The notes below the pieces were generated by a model. That model was not told where the DNA came from and searched no databases. It saw nothing but the letters and a program-made list of their open reading frames with translations. A stretch of DNA of 16,095 nt, taken from an uncultured Lachnospiraceae bacterium. GTDB lineage: Bacteria > Bacillota > Clostridia > Lachnospirales > Lachnospiraceae. Positions 7,522 through 15,198 of the stretch are shown here, one piece after another; the stretch's first letter is position 1; each line of letters begins with the position of its first letter. The translations under genes and the position numbers were made by a program. Location of the stretch: positions 1 to 16,095 of the forward strand of contig CAMWLB010000033.1 of NCBI GenBank assembly GCA_947174985.1, in the 5' to 3' direction.

Positions 7522-7663
7522 ACTTTATTACCCTCCTGATTAAATTGAGCAGGCTTAATCGTTTTCGTAAAAACAACAAAGCACCGCTAGTATTACATAG
7601 TCAGTGTAACGAAGTTTCCACAAGAAAAAAACCATTCCTTTTTTACATTTTATACGAGGAAAA
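7522..7663 (-). promoter_or_regulatory. Leader region of the surface-protein gene with TTACA-N7-TGTAA repeat
   Basis: A 142-bp gap between the kinase stop and the surface-protein start. It contains the inverted repeat TTACA (7593-7597) and TGTAA (7605-7609), a plausible operator, and a run of T's (7630 region, minus strand) without a convincing GC stem. I cannot name a clear sigma-A promoter; TTGTGG near 7614-7619 with TATGTA 18 nt on is only a weak candidate. Confidence 0.35.
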
Positions 7664-9460
7664 TTATACATTCCGGAACTTCACGGGAATCTTTAAGGTA
7701 ATACAGGTGCCTTCTCCCTGTATACTCTCTATCGTCATCCCGTAGGATTCCCCATAGTACAGGCGGATTCTCTGGTTAATATTGCACAGGCCGATGCTTG
7801 CAGTACGGTCCAACGTCTTCTGTGCCATCCGTATCCGCAGGGTTTCCAGTTCTTCCGTGCTCATGCCGCAGCCATTGTCCGAAATGGCAATGCGTAGAAG
7901 TTCGTCTTCCGGCACATCCACACGGATGTCAATTTGTCCGTTTTCCGCAACCTGTTCCAGGCCATGCACAATCGCATTCTCCACGATGGGCTGCAAAAGC
8001 AGCGGCAAAAGCAGATACTCTTCCAAATCCGGTATTACTGCCGCCTCTATCCTGTAGTTGACCCTGTCGCCAAAACGGATTTTCTGGATTTGCAGATAGG
8101 TTTCCACATAATCCAGTTCCTTTTTCAGTGTTACCAGAGAAGTTCCTGTATTTTCAAGTACGTAGCGCATGGACTTGCCAAGAAGCTTGATTGCGTTTGC
8201 CACTTCCCTGTTTCCCGAGGTCAGCGCCTTCATACGGATACTTTCCAGCGTATTATACAGAAAATGCGGGTTTATCTGACTGGCAAGCATTTTCATCTCC
8301 ATCACCTGCTGCTCGTTCAAAAGCTGCTGCTCGTTCAGCCTTGCCAGGTACATTTTCGCGTCCTTCTCCTTGATTTTCTGCACCATAATCTGCAAATCGG
8401 CAAACGCTTCCGATAATTCATCCTCGCCTTCGAAATAATGCGGAATGTCATATTCCTCGTTGCTCGCTTTCTTCATCTCATCCCGAAGCACGTTGACACG
8501 TCCTGTAAAATATCCGGTAAAATAGCGAATCAAAAGTGCAGGCGCCGCAAGCGCCACCAGAATAATCAGAAAGCAGGTAATTAAAATCACATTCCTGTCC
8601 CCGTACGAGTTTTCACTTATTGTTGTAATATATATTTTGCTGTTTGTCCGGTACAAATGCAGGGTAGAGATAGCGGCAAGAAACTTATCCGCCTGCTCCC
8701 ATACCGGTCCCAGATACTGATAGTAATCGTCGTTGTAATCGATATAGACATTCTGTGTCTCGCCATAATTTCCGCGGGTTGAATTGTAAAAAATCTGCTG
8801 ATTGTCTGCAGATAATGTTATCCTGTATTCGCTGCTGCTAATACGGGTCTGCAGGTAATTGTCGCTAATCCGGATAACCAAAACCGCCTGATAATCGCTG
8901 CCGATAACCGTAATACGGCGCACCAGCGCCAGATTCCAGTAGGAATTGCCATACTTATCCTTTTTTTCCATAGGAATCCAAAAGGTTCCTGCCTGTCCCA
9001 CCGCTTTTTGATACCATTCCTCACTTTGAATGGTATCATCGGCATATGCAAAATGCATATAAGCCGCGGCATTGGCATTATCCGTGTATATTGTAATATC
9101 ATCTATTTCCGCATAGGAAGAAATATAATTGTCCATCGTGGTATAAGAGTATGCCGCTCCTCCCACCGCATGTTTCTCCTCCAGGGATAATACCTCCTGC
9201 AGCGTGTCCTCAAACGCAATTTCCTCCGAAATATTATAAATCTGCGCCGTAATTTCAAACAAAATGGTCCTGACACGCATACTGTCCGCTACCAGAAGAT
9301 CCTGATGGTAATTTGTCAAAAGCCTCGCCGTGTTTCCCATCAAAAAAGAACCGATTATGGCGATAGGAATGCAGACTGCAAGAATATAAATGATATATAA
9401 CTGCTGCCGGATTTTCCTTCTGCTTATTAGCTCCCATAATCGGTTCTTTCTTTTTTTCAT
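7664..9460 (-). CDS. YesM-type sensor histidine kinase
   Basis: A 598-residue membrane sensor kinase, expected to sense an extracellular signal (often sugars or their binding proteins in this family) and phosphorylate an AraC-type response regulator. One membrane helix lies at about 21-42, an extracellular domain at about 43-288, and a second helix at about 290-312. A HAMP-like linker (about 315-365) and a Gln/Glu/Leu-rich coiled segment follow. The His_kinase H-box 'INPHFLYNTLE' has the phosphoacceptor His399; the ATPase N-box is 'PIVENAIVHG' (Asn495), the G1 box 'DNGCG' (528-532) and the G2 box 'SIGLCN' (555-560). All catalytic motifs are intact. The ribosome site is weak (AGG only). It starts 23 bp after the alpha-xylosidase stop, so cotranscription is likely. 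No response regulator gene is beside it. Confidence 0.93.
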   Translation of the reverse strand: MKKRKNRLWELISRRKIRQQLYIIYILAVCIPIAIIGSFLMGNTARLLTNYHQDLLVADSMRVRTILFEITAQIYNISEEIAFEDTLQEVLSLEEKHAVGGAAYSYTTMDNYISSYAEIDDITIYTDNANAAAYMHFAYADDTIQSEEWYQKAVGQAGTFWIPMEKKDKYGNSYWNLALVRRITVIGSDYQAVLVIRISDNYLQTRISSSEYRITLSADNQQIFYNSTRGNYGETQNVYIDYNDDYYQYLGPVWEQADKFLAAISTLHLYRTNSKIYITTISENSYGDRNVILITCFLIILVALAAPALLIRYFTGYFTGRVNVLRDEMKKASNEEYDIPHYFEGEDELSEAFADLQIMVQKIKEKDAKMYLARLNEQQLLNEQQVMEMKMLASQINPHFLYNTLESIRMKALTSGNREVANAIKLLGKSMRYVLENTGTSLVTLKKELDYVETYLQIQKIRFGDRVNYRIEAAVIPDLEEYLLLPLLLQPIVENAIVHGLEQVAENGQIDIRVDVPEDELLRIAISDNGCGMSTEELETLRIRMAQKTLDRTASIGLCNINQRIRLYYGESYGMTIESIQGEGTCITLKIPVKFRNV

Positions 9461-9483
9461 GCCTATACCTGTTCTTTACACTC

Positions 9484-11823
9484 TTACAGTGTGATTGTCA
9501 TATGTCCCGCCTCTGACCTGACAATTGTGTCATTACCTTCCACGGTCATCTCGCCGCCTGAAACAGACGCCGCCTTTACATTCACCAGTCGCACACTGTA
9601 AGGCTTACCCGTCATCACATTGACGGTAATGGTATTGCCCTGTCTTTCGGCTGATACCTTTACTTCTTCCGCATTGTCCATGCCAAACACAACGTCCGTT
9701 GTGCGCACGCCGTCCGCAAGCTCATAGATACGCAGTTCGACGCCGTCGCCATAGTCGTAATCCGGCCTGTCGTCGCGTGCGCCAAGCGCCACAATGGAAT
9801 TTTCCTTCACCAGCAGCGGCACACTCAGATAACCGTGTTTTTCTTTTATCCAGCGTCCGCCCGTCTTTACCTCTCCGGTAAAGAAATCGGTCCAGCGTCC
9901 TTCCGGCAGGTAGTAGTCTGCCATGCCTTCTTCGTTAAAAATAGGCGCCGTCAGGAAATTGTCGCCCAGCATATACTGGCGGTCCGTATAGTGACAGGTT
10001 CTGTCCTCCGTAAATTCCAGTACCATGCTGCGCATGGTGGGAATACCCGTTTTGCTCGTGATAACCGCTGTTTTATAGAGATAGGGCATCAGTCTTGCTT
10101 TCAATTTGGTGAAGAAACGCACCACATCCACCGCTTCCTCGTCATATGCCCATGGCACTCTGTAGGAGGTACTGCCGTGCAGACGGCTGTGGGAGGATAA
10201 AAGCCCGAAAGCAACCCAGCGCTTGTAAACATCCGGCGTGGAGGTACTTTCAAATCCACCGATATCATGCGCCCAGTAGCCGAAACCGGACATCATCAGG
10301 GAAAGACCGCCGCGCAGACTCTCCTCCATGGACTCATAGTCGGACCAGCAGTCACCGCCCCAGTGTACGGGGAATTTCTGTCCGCCCGCGGTTGCGGAAC
10401 GCGCAAACAGCACTGCTTCGCCCTTACCGCGCTTTTTCTCCAGTATCTCATATACCACCTTATTGTACAGATAAGTATAGTAATTGTGCATCTTCTTCGG
10501 GTCGGAGCCGTCGTGATAGCAAATGCCCTCTACAGGAATTCTCTCGCCGAAGTCTGTCTTGAAGCAGTCCACGCCCATATCGAGCAGACCTGCCAGCTTT
10601 TCCTGATACCATGCGCAGGCTTCTTTGTTAGTGAAATCTACCAGCGCCATGCCCGGCTGCCACATATCCCACTGCCATACATCGCCGTTTAAACGCTTTA
10701 CAAAGTAACCTTTTTCCATCCCCTCTTTAAACAAGCAGCTCTCCTGCCCGATATAAGGGTTAATCCATACGCAGATATTCAGTCCTTTTTCCTTAATACG
10801 CCGTAACATGCCCTCCGGATCGGGGAACACACGGGAATCCCACTCAAAATCAGTCCAGTGAAATTCCTTCATCCAGAAGCAGTCAAAATGGAACGTCCTA
10901 AGCGGAATATCCCTGTCGAGCATGCCGTTCACAAAACTCATAACCGTCTCTTCATCATAGTTCGTGGTGAAAGAAGTGGACAGCCAGAGCCCAAAAGTCC
11001 AGGGGGCGGGAAGGGAAGGCTTGCCCGTCAAATCTGTATACCTTGTCAGTACCTCCTTCATGGTAGGACCGTTAAACAAATAATAATCCAAATAACCGCC
11101 TTCCACGGAAAATTCCGTCTTGGTCACCTGTTCCGTGGCAATCTCAAATTCCACCTTTTCAGGGTGATTGACAAAAACACCGTAACCCTTGTTGCTGATA
11201 TAGAAAGGAATGTTTTTGTAGGACTGGTAGGTGCTGGTTCCGCCGTCCTCATTCCATATGGAAACGCTCTGTCCGTTCTTGACAAACGCGGTAAAGCGCT
11301 CACCCAGACCATAGATAAGCTCGCCCACGCCCATGGAAAGCTGCTGGCGCATATAGGTCTCCGTGATATCGCCCTTGTCGTAATAGTCGCCCTTCCAGTC
11401 AGTCTTCATGCACGCCAAATCCTTCGCCGCAGATTTGGTAATCACTTCGCCGTTCCTCTTGTAAGCCATGTACCAGTTCTTTTTGCCGATTTCAAGTGAC
11501 AGCGTGCCGCTCGTCACAACCAGCGTTTCTTCATCACTTGTCACTGCAAGGGGCAGTTCCTCTGTCTGGCACAGTTCAAACTCCGGTCCCTTTTTCAGCG
11601 CGCCCATGTGATGCCAGGTCTGCACGCGCAGCACCTCCGGCGCGGGAGATGTAATTACCATGGTCAGATTGACACCGCCCAGGGTTGCGCCTCTGTGCAT
11701 AATCCTTGAGGTCGGCAGACATAAAGTCACCTTTGTCTCCTCTACTTTTTCAAAATATACTTCCTGCGGGGTAAAACTGCCGCAGCCTTCTTTCTGCAGC
11801 CAGCATCCGTTACCGAATATCAT
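9484..11823 (-). CDS. yicI: Alpha-xylosidase, GH31 (YicI type)
   Basis: A 779-residue glycoside hydrolase of family 31 that matches, in long stretches I recall, E. coli YicI (772 residues), which removes alpha-xylosyl residues from isoprimeverose and related xyloglucan fragments. The nucleophile Asp424 is in 'GVDCFKTDFGERIPV' (YicI Asp416) and the acid/base Asp491 in 'FPVHWGGDCWSDYES' (YicI Asp482). The xylose-pocket segment 'HFDCFWMKEFHW' (312-323) and Trp280 region 'GLWLSTSFTTNYDE' are also kept. These, rather than the alpha-glucosidase versions, support xylosidase specificity. There is no signal peptide, so it acts in the cytoplasm on imported oligosaccharides. The start is supported by GGAGG about 8 nt upstream. 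A probable promoter lies about 50 bp upstream, and the sensor kinase follows 23 bp downstream. Confidence 0.95.
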   Translation of the reverse strand: MIFGNGCWLQKEGCGSFTPQEVYFEKVEETKVTLCLPTSRIMHRGATLGGVNLTMVITSPAPEVLRVQTWHHMGALKKGPEFELCQTEELPLAVTSDEETLVVTSGTLSLEIGKKNWYMAYKRNGEVITKSAAKDLACMKTDWKGDYYDKGDITETYMRQQLSMGVGELIYGLGERFTAFVKNGQSVSIWNEDGGTSTYQSYKNIPFYISNKGYGVFVNHPEKVEFEIATEQVTKTEFSVEGGYLDYYLFNGPTMKEVLTRYTDLTGKPSLPAPWTFGLWLSTSFTTNYDEETVMSFVNGMLDRDIPLRTFHFDCFWMKEFHWTDFEWDSRVFPDPEGMLRRIKEKGLNICVWINPYIGQESCLFKEGMEKGYFVKRLNGDVWQWDMWQPGMALVDFTNKEACAWYQEKLAGLLDMGVDCFKTDFGERIPVEGICYHDGSDPKKMHNYYTYLYNKVVYEILEKKRGKGEAVLFARSATAGGQKFPVHWGGDCWSDYESMEESLRGGLSLMMSGFGYWAHDIGGFESTSTPDVYKRWVAFGLLSSHSRLHGSTSYRVPWAYDEEAVDVVRFFTKLKARLMPYLYKTAVITSKTGIPTMRSMVLEFTEDRTCHYTDRQYMLGDNFLTAPIFNEEGMADYYLPEGRWTDFFTGEVKTGGRWIKEKHGYLSVPLLVKENSIVALGARDDRPDYDYGDGVELRIYELADGVRTTDVVFGMDNAEEVKVSAERQGNTITVNVMTGKPYSVRLVNVKAASVSGGEMTVEGNDTIVRSEAGHMTITL

Positions 11824-11871
11824 GCTTTGTCCTCCAATTTTATTGAAATTTTATTTGTCCTTCTGTTTTTG

Positions 11872-11901
11872 ATTATACCGTCTGAACCGGTACAAGTACA
11901 G
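11872..11901 (-). promoter_or_regulatory. Probable promoter of the yicI-kinase unit, with overlapping inverted repeat
   Basis: A perfect TATAAT lies on the minus strand at 11872-11877, about 50 nt before the yicI start. The -35 region (CTGTAC at 18 nt) is poor. It overlaps an imperfect inverted repeat, CTGAAC at 11882-11887 and GTACAG at 11896-11901, containing ACCGGT, that may bind a regulator. Confidence in the operator is low. Confidence 0.5.
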
Positions 11902-11956
11902 CCAAAATATACCGCTTCTTTTCCACCTGAATTACCCGACTATTTTAACCGCGCGT

Positions 11957-12760
11957 CTACAGGTTCTCTATCCACACCCGCGCCAGCGAAATCCATGATT
12001 CACATTCCTTCTGCATATGGCTGCCGTCCCTGCTGGCGGTCAGGGGACTTGCCAGCGCCAGCCCATGCTTCCCCTTCGGATACAGGTGAAACTCTGTAGG
12101 AATGTTGTGGCGACGCAGGGCGCTTACAAACAGAAGCGAATTTTCCACCGGAACCGTCGCGTCCGTAAACGTGTGCCAGATAAAGGTGCGCGGCGTATGC
12201 GGATTGACACTTTTCTCAAGAGAAAGCCTCTCCAAAAGCGTTTCGTCACCGCCTGTCAGGATATCAAAAGAGCCTCTGTGCGCAAATTCTCCGGCAGTTA
12301 TAACCGGATAACAGAGAAGCATTCCGTCAGGCTTTATCTCCTCCGCCGAATTCGCTCCCACCGTCTCCCAAAGCCATTTTTCCTGCCAGGACACACCCAG
12401 CGAGGCAGCAAGATGACCGCCTGCCGAGCTGCCCTGCACGATAACCTTACCACTATCTATATGCCATTTTGCTGCATGTTCCCTGATATATTTTACAGCA
12501 AAGGCAAGCTCCGTAAGCTGCACGGGATATCTCTCGGACACGGTATAGCGCAGCACCGCCGCATGGCAGCCCATGGCAAGAAACTGCAGCGCCTCGCTTT
12601 CTGACTCCCGCACGGAAATATGATTGTATCCGCCGCCGGGACAGAGTATTACCATGGGGCGCTCCTGTACCAGCATATCCGCAGAATAATCCTGTAAATA
12701 TAGTACCAGACTTGCACTTACGGAATTTTTCATCTGCACCGGTATTTCCCTGTAAAGCAT
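11957..12760 (-). CDS. Alpha/beta-hydrolase esterase, acetyl-esterase-like
   Basis: A 267-residue serine hydrolase of the esterase/lipase (BD-FAE or acetyl-xylan-esterase-like) group. The oxyanion-hole segment is 'PGGGYNHIS' (41-49), and the nucleophile elbow G-S-S-A-G (110-114) carries Ser112. The likely acid is Asp200 in 'HTFTDATVPVENS' and the likely base His232 in 'YPKGKHGLAL', a complete triad in the usual order. No signal peptide is seen, so it should be cytoplasmic. Beside an alpha-xylosidase, removal of acetyl groups from imported hemicellulose oligosaccharides is a reasonable inference; the ester substrate is not shown by the sequence. AGGAG supports the start. It begins only 13 bp after the proS stop, so it probably shares the T-box-controlled transcript, and it ends 133 bp before yicI. 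Confidence 0.88.
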   Translation of the reverse strand: MLYREIPVQMKNSVSASLVLYLQDYSADMLVQERPMVILCPGGGYNHISVRESESEALQFLAMGCHAAVLRYTVSERYPVQLTELAFAVKYIREHAAKWHIDSGKVIVQGSSAGGHLAASLGVSWQEKWLWETVGANSAEEIKPDGMLLCYPVITAGEFAHRGSFDILTGGDETLLERLSLEKSVNPHTPRTFIWHTFTDATVPVENSLLFVSALRRHNIPTEFHLYPKGKHGLALASPLTASRDGSHMQKECESWISLARVWIENL

Positions 12761-12773
12761 TTCTTATCTCCTT

Positions 12774-14228
12774 TTAATATGCCCTGCCCCAGTAAACCAT
12801 TTTCTTCGCAGGTTTTCCACAGCACACACAGGTTTCGGCAAGCTGCTCCTGCTCAAAAGGAATACAGCGACTGGTAACGCTGAGTTTTTCTTTTATGATA
12901 TCCTCACATTCCTGTTCGCCGCACCACATGGCTTTGACAAAGCCGGCATTCTGCCTGTCGCCCTGCGCTGCCGCCGTAAAGAGCTTTTCGAACTCCTCCA
13001 TATTGCGGGCAATAAAGGTATGGGCGTCTCTGTGCTTTCTCGCCTTCTCCAGCATGTCGTGATGAATGGTGTCAAGCAGCTTTGCCACGGTTTCTTCCAC
13101 ATCATCAAGCACAGTCTCTATCTTTTCTCCGGTATCGCGCCTGCACAGCACACACTTGCCGGCTTCTATATCCTTGGGACCGATTTCCAGACGAAGCGGG
13201 AAGCCTCTCATTTCTGCCTCTGCAAACTTAAAGCCGGGGCTCTTGTCCGTATCGTCCACTTTCACGCGGAAGCTGCCCTTTAAGCGGTCACGCAGCTCAT
13301 ACGCCTTCTCCAGAACACCTTCCTTCTTCTGCTGAATCGGGATAATTGCCACCTGCACCTGCGCTACCTTGGGAGGCAGAACCAGACCGGAATCATCGCC
13401 ATGCACCATAATAATCGCACCGATGATACGGGTGGACATGCCCCATGAAGTCTGATAAACATGCTTTAAGGTATTGTCTTTGTCCGTAAACTGGATGCCA
13501 AACGCCTTGGCAAAGCCGTCGCCAAAGTTGTGGCTGGTGCCGGACTGGAGCGCCTTGCCGTCATGCATCAGGGATTCGATGGTGTAGGTATGCTCCGCTC
13601 CCGCAAATTTTTCCTTTTCCGTCTTCTGTCCCTTGATAACAGGAATCGCCAGAACCTCCTCACAGAACTGTGCGTACACATTCAGCATCTGAACGGTTCT
13701 CTCCTCCGCTTCCTCTGCTGTCGCATGGGCGGTATGTCCCTCCTGCCACAAAAATTCTCTGGAACGCAGGAAAGGTCTGGTTTCCTTTTCCCAGCGGACA
13801 ACGGAGCACCACTGGTTATATACCTTGGGCAGGTCACGGTAGGACTGTATGTCATTTTTATAAAAATCACAGAACAGCGTCTCAGAAGTAGGTCTTACGC
13901 AAAGTCTCTCCTGTAGGGGCTGCAAACCGCCGTGCGTCACCCACGCCACCTCCGGCGCAAAGCCCTCCACATGGTCTTTCTCCTTCTGTAAAAGGCTTTC
14001 GGGAATAAACATGGGCAGGTAGACGTTCTGCACACCCGCCTCCTTAAACCTGTCGTCGAGCTGTCTCTGCAAAAGCTCCCAAATCGCATATCCTGCCGGC
14101 TTAATCACCATGCAGCCCTTGACGCTGGTGTAATCAATTAACTCAGCCTTCTTCACGATATCCGTGTACCATTGGGCAAAATCCTCGTCCATGGAGGTAA
14201 TTGCCTCTACCATTTTTTTGTCTGCCAT
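12774..14228 (-). CDS. proS: Prolyl-tRNA synthetase, short archaeal/eukaryotic type
   Basis: A 484-residue class II aminoacyl-tRNA synthetase that charges tRNA-Pro with proline in the cytoplasm. Visible features are the 'VRPTSETLF' loop (111-119), motif 2 'RWEKETRPFLRSREFLWQEG' (145-164), the 'TSHNFG' substrate loop (231-236), and motif 3 around 'GMSTRIIG' (263-270). An anticodon-binding domain begins at about 291. The C-terminal domain has the zinc-type cysteine pattern CGEQEC...C...CVCCG and the conserved terminal Tyr of this subgroup. It lacks the large editing insertion of the bacterial-type enzyme. The start at 14228 is preceded by a purine-rich GGAAGAGGAG. Expression is governed by the T-box leader directly upstream. 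The esterase gene follows by 13 bp. Confidence 0.97.
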   Translation of the reverse strand: MADKKMVEAITSMDEDFAQWYTDIVKKAELIDYTSVKGCMVIKPAGYAIWELLQRQLDDRFKEAGVQNVYLPMFIPESLLQKEKDHVEGFAPEVAWVTHGGLQPLQERLCVRPTSETLFCDFYKNDIQSYRDLPKVYNQWCSVVRWEKETRPFLRSREFLWQEGHTAHATAEEAEERTVQMLNVYAQFCEEVLAIPVIKGQKTEKEKFAGAEHTYTIESLMHDGKALQSGTSHNFGDGFAKAFGIQFTDKDNTLKHVYQTSWGMSTRIIGAIIMVHGDDSGLVLPPKVAQVQVAIIPIQQKKEGVLEKAYELRDRLKGSFRVKVDDTDKSPGFKFAEAEMRGFPLRLEIGPKDIEAGKCVLCRRDTGEKIETVLDDVEETVAKLLDTIHHDMLEKARKHRDAHTFIARNMEEFEKLFTAAAQGDRQNAGFVKAMWCGEQECEDIIKEKLSVTSRCIPFEQEQLAETCVCCGKPAKKMVYWGRAY

Positions 14229-14530
14229 ACTCCTCTTCCTTTCCTTATGTGCTGCGGCGTGCCTCTAAAACAAAAAACGCCGGTATCCGTCCCCAAAAGG
14301 GACCGGAAAACCGGCGGTACCACCCTGTTTAATGTATATCGTATGCGCTATACATTCTCTCCTTTGCCGATAACGCCGGCTCTGCGCTGTATTTTCATAC
14401 AGGACTCAGAGGCAGGTTCAGACGCTTCCTATAGGAGCCTTCCACCTTGCTGCTCCCTCTCTGCGATATTCCGCCATCTTACTAACCCTCGTCGCTGCCA
14501 TAATCACATATATGCCTAAAAGCTTGATAT
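14229..14530 (-). promoter_or_regulatory. T-box leader of proS (proline specifier CCU)
   Basis: A T-box riboswitch that senses uncharged tRNA-Pro and lets transcription of proS proceed. The T-box signature AGGGTGGTACCGCC is on the minus strand at 14313-14326. In the 3' side of Stem I the specifier context GAA-CCU-GCC puts the proline codon CCU at 14414-14416. A terminator formed by CGCCGG (14316-14311) and CCGGCG (14283-14278), with an inner CCGGTCCC/GGGGACGG stem, is followed by TTTTTT (14277-14272). The competing antiterminator would pair the T-box region with upstream sequence. Leader length, about 300 nt, is normal. Confidence 0.96.
14272..14316 (-). terminator. Conditional T-box terminator
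   Basis: The GC-rich hairpin CGCCGG...CCGGCG, with a nested GGTCCC-TTTT-GGGGAC stem and a six-T run, lies 44 nt before the proS start. It forms when tRNA-Pro is charged. It is also the first terminator met by any transcript coming from the restriction-modification genes upstream. Confidence 0.93.
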
Positions 14531-14536
14531 GTAGTG

Positions 14537-14565
14537 ATTGTAGGGCATGGGGTGCCTGTTGTCAA
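14537..14565 (-). promoter_or_regulatory. Sigma-A promoter of proS
   Basis: On the minus strand a perfect TTGACA (14560-14565) and TACAAT (14537-14542) are separated by exactly 17 bp. The predicted start of transcription is near 14530, at the beginning of the T-box leader. The -35 box is only 15 bp past the endonuclease stop codon. Confidence 0.92.
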
Positions 14566-14580
14566 GGATTTTTTATCGAA

Positions 14581-15198
14581 TCAGTCCGGTTCAATTCCTA
14601 TAAGAACAATTGGAACTGATGGATTTGAACGTCCTTCACGTACAATATTTGTTAATTCATTTTCATACCATGCAACTCCACTTGACATTTGAGACATTAA
14701 ACTATGCATGGGAATGATTTCAACTCCAACATCAATATCTCCCCGACCATAGAAAAAAGTATGTTTAACATGAAGGTCATATTGAACAGAAAAATATTTG
14801 CCGAATTGTACTTCTATGGCAACCCGTTCCTTGACAAAATCAACTTGGTTGTATGTATTAAAAGCAGTAAATCCTCTATCAATAATTGCCTGCCTCTGCA
14901 TTTCCTTATCTCGTATATCTACGGTTTCTCTGGTGGTCTGTAAATCTTCATTGACAAAATATGGCGTTCTTGCTTCACGCCAGGAATTTTTGGAAAATTC
15001 ACTTTTAAAAAGCTTGTTCAGTTTGGACGGAGAGTATAGAGTTTTTCCAACCATGTTTTTTTCTTTGCTGATTTTATCAAACGCTTCGCCGGCATCGACA
15101 TTTTTAATTGCACTCTGTATCTCATTCCATAAAACAGGCTTGTGAACTATAAGAAATTCTACGCCATTTAAATGGCTGTATATCTGCGTGATTTTCAT
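14581..15198 (-). CDS. Type II restriction endonuclease, BstYI/BglII family
   Basis: A 205-residue endonuclease that, from memory of the family, strongly resembles BstYI (203 residues, cuts R/GATCY). It has the same opening 'YSHLNG', the block 'DFVKERVAIEVQFGKY', and the later 'DIDVGVEI', 'MSSG' and a C-terminal 'VLIGI'. The catalytic triplet is Asp120, Glu129, Gln131, with the D-x8-E-x-Q spacing of BglII (Asp84, Glu93, Gln95), a variant of PD-(D/E)xK in which Gln replaces Lys. I place the start at the ATG at 15198: it aligns with the BstYI N-terminus, has GGAGAAAGG upstream, and overlaps the methyltransferase stop as ATGA. A start at 15213 would add only MEKGN. Base composition is more AT-rich than in proS. 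Confidence 0.92.
   Translation of the reverse strand: MKITQIYSHLNGVEFLIVHKPVLWNEIQSAIKNVDAGEAFDKISKEKNMVGKTLYSPSKLNKLFKSEFSKNSWREARTPYFVNEDLQTTRETVDIRDKEMQRQAIIDRGFTAFNTYNQVDFVKERVAIEVQFGKYFSVQYDLHVKHTFFYGRGDIDVGVEIIPMHSLMSQMSSGVAWYENELTNIVREGRSNPSVPIVLIGIEPD

Noticed and set aside
7626..7652. Terminator after the histidine kinase
   Set aside because: Only an A/T-paired AAAAAA-TTTTTT stem with a CCATTCC loop is present; it is too weak to call.
9478..9492. Small hairpin ACACT-AGTGT over the yicI stop codon
   Set aside because: Five base pairs only and no U-tract; not enough to claim a terminator or control element.
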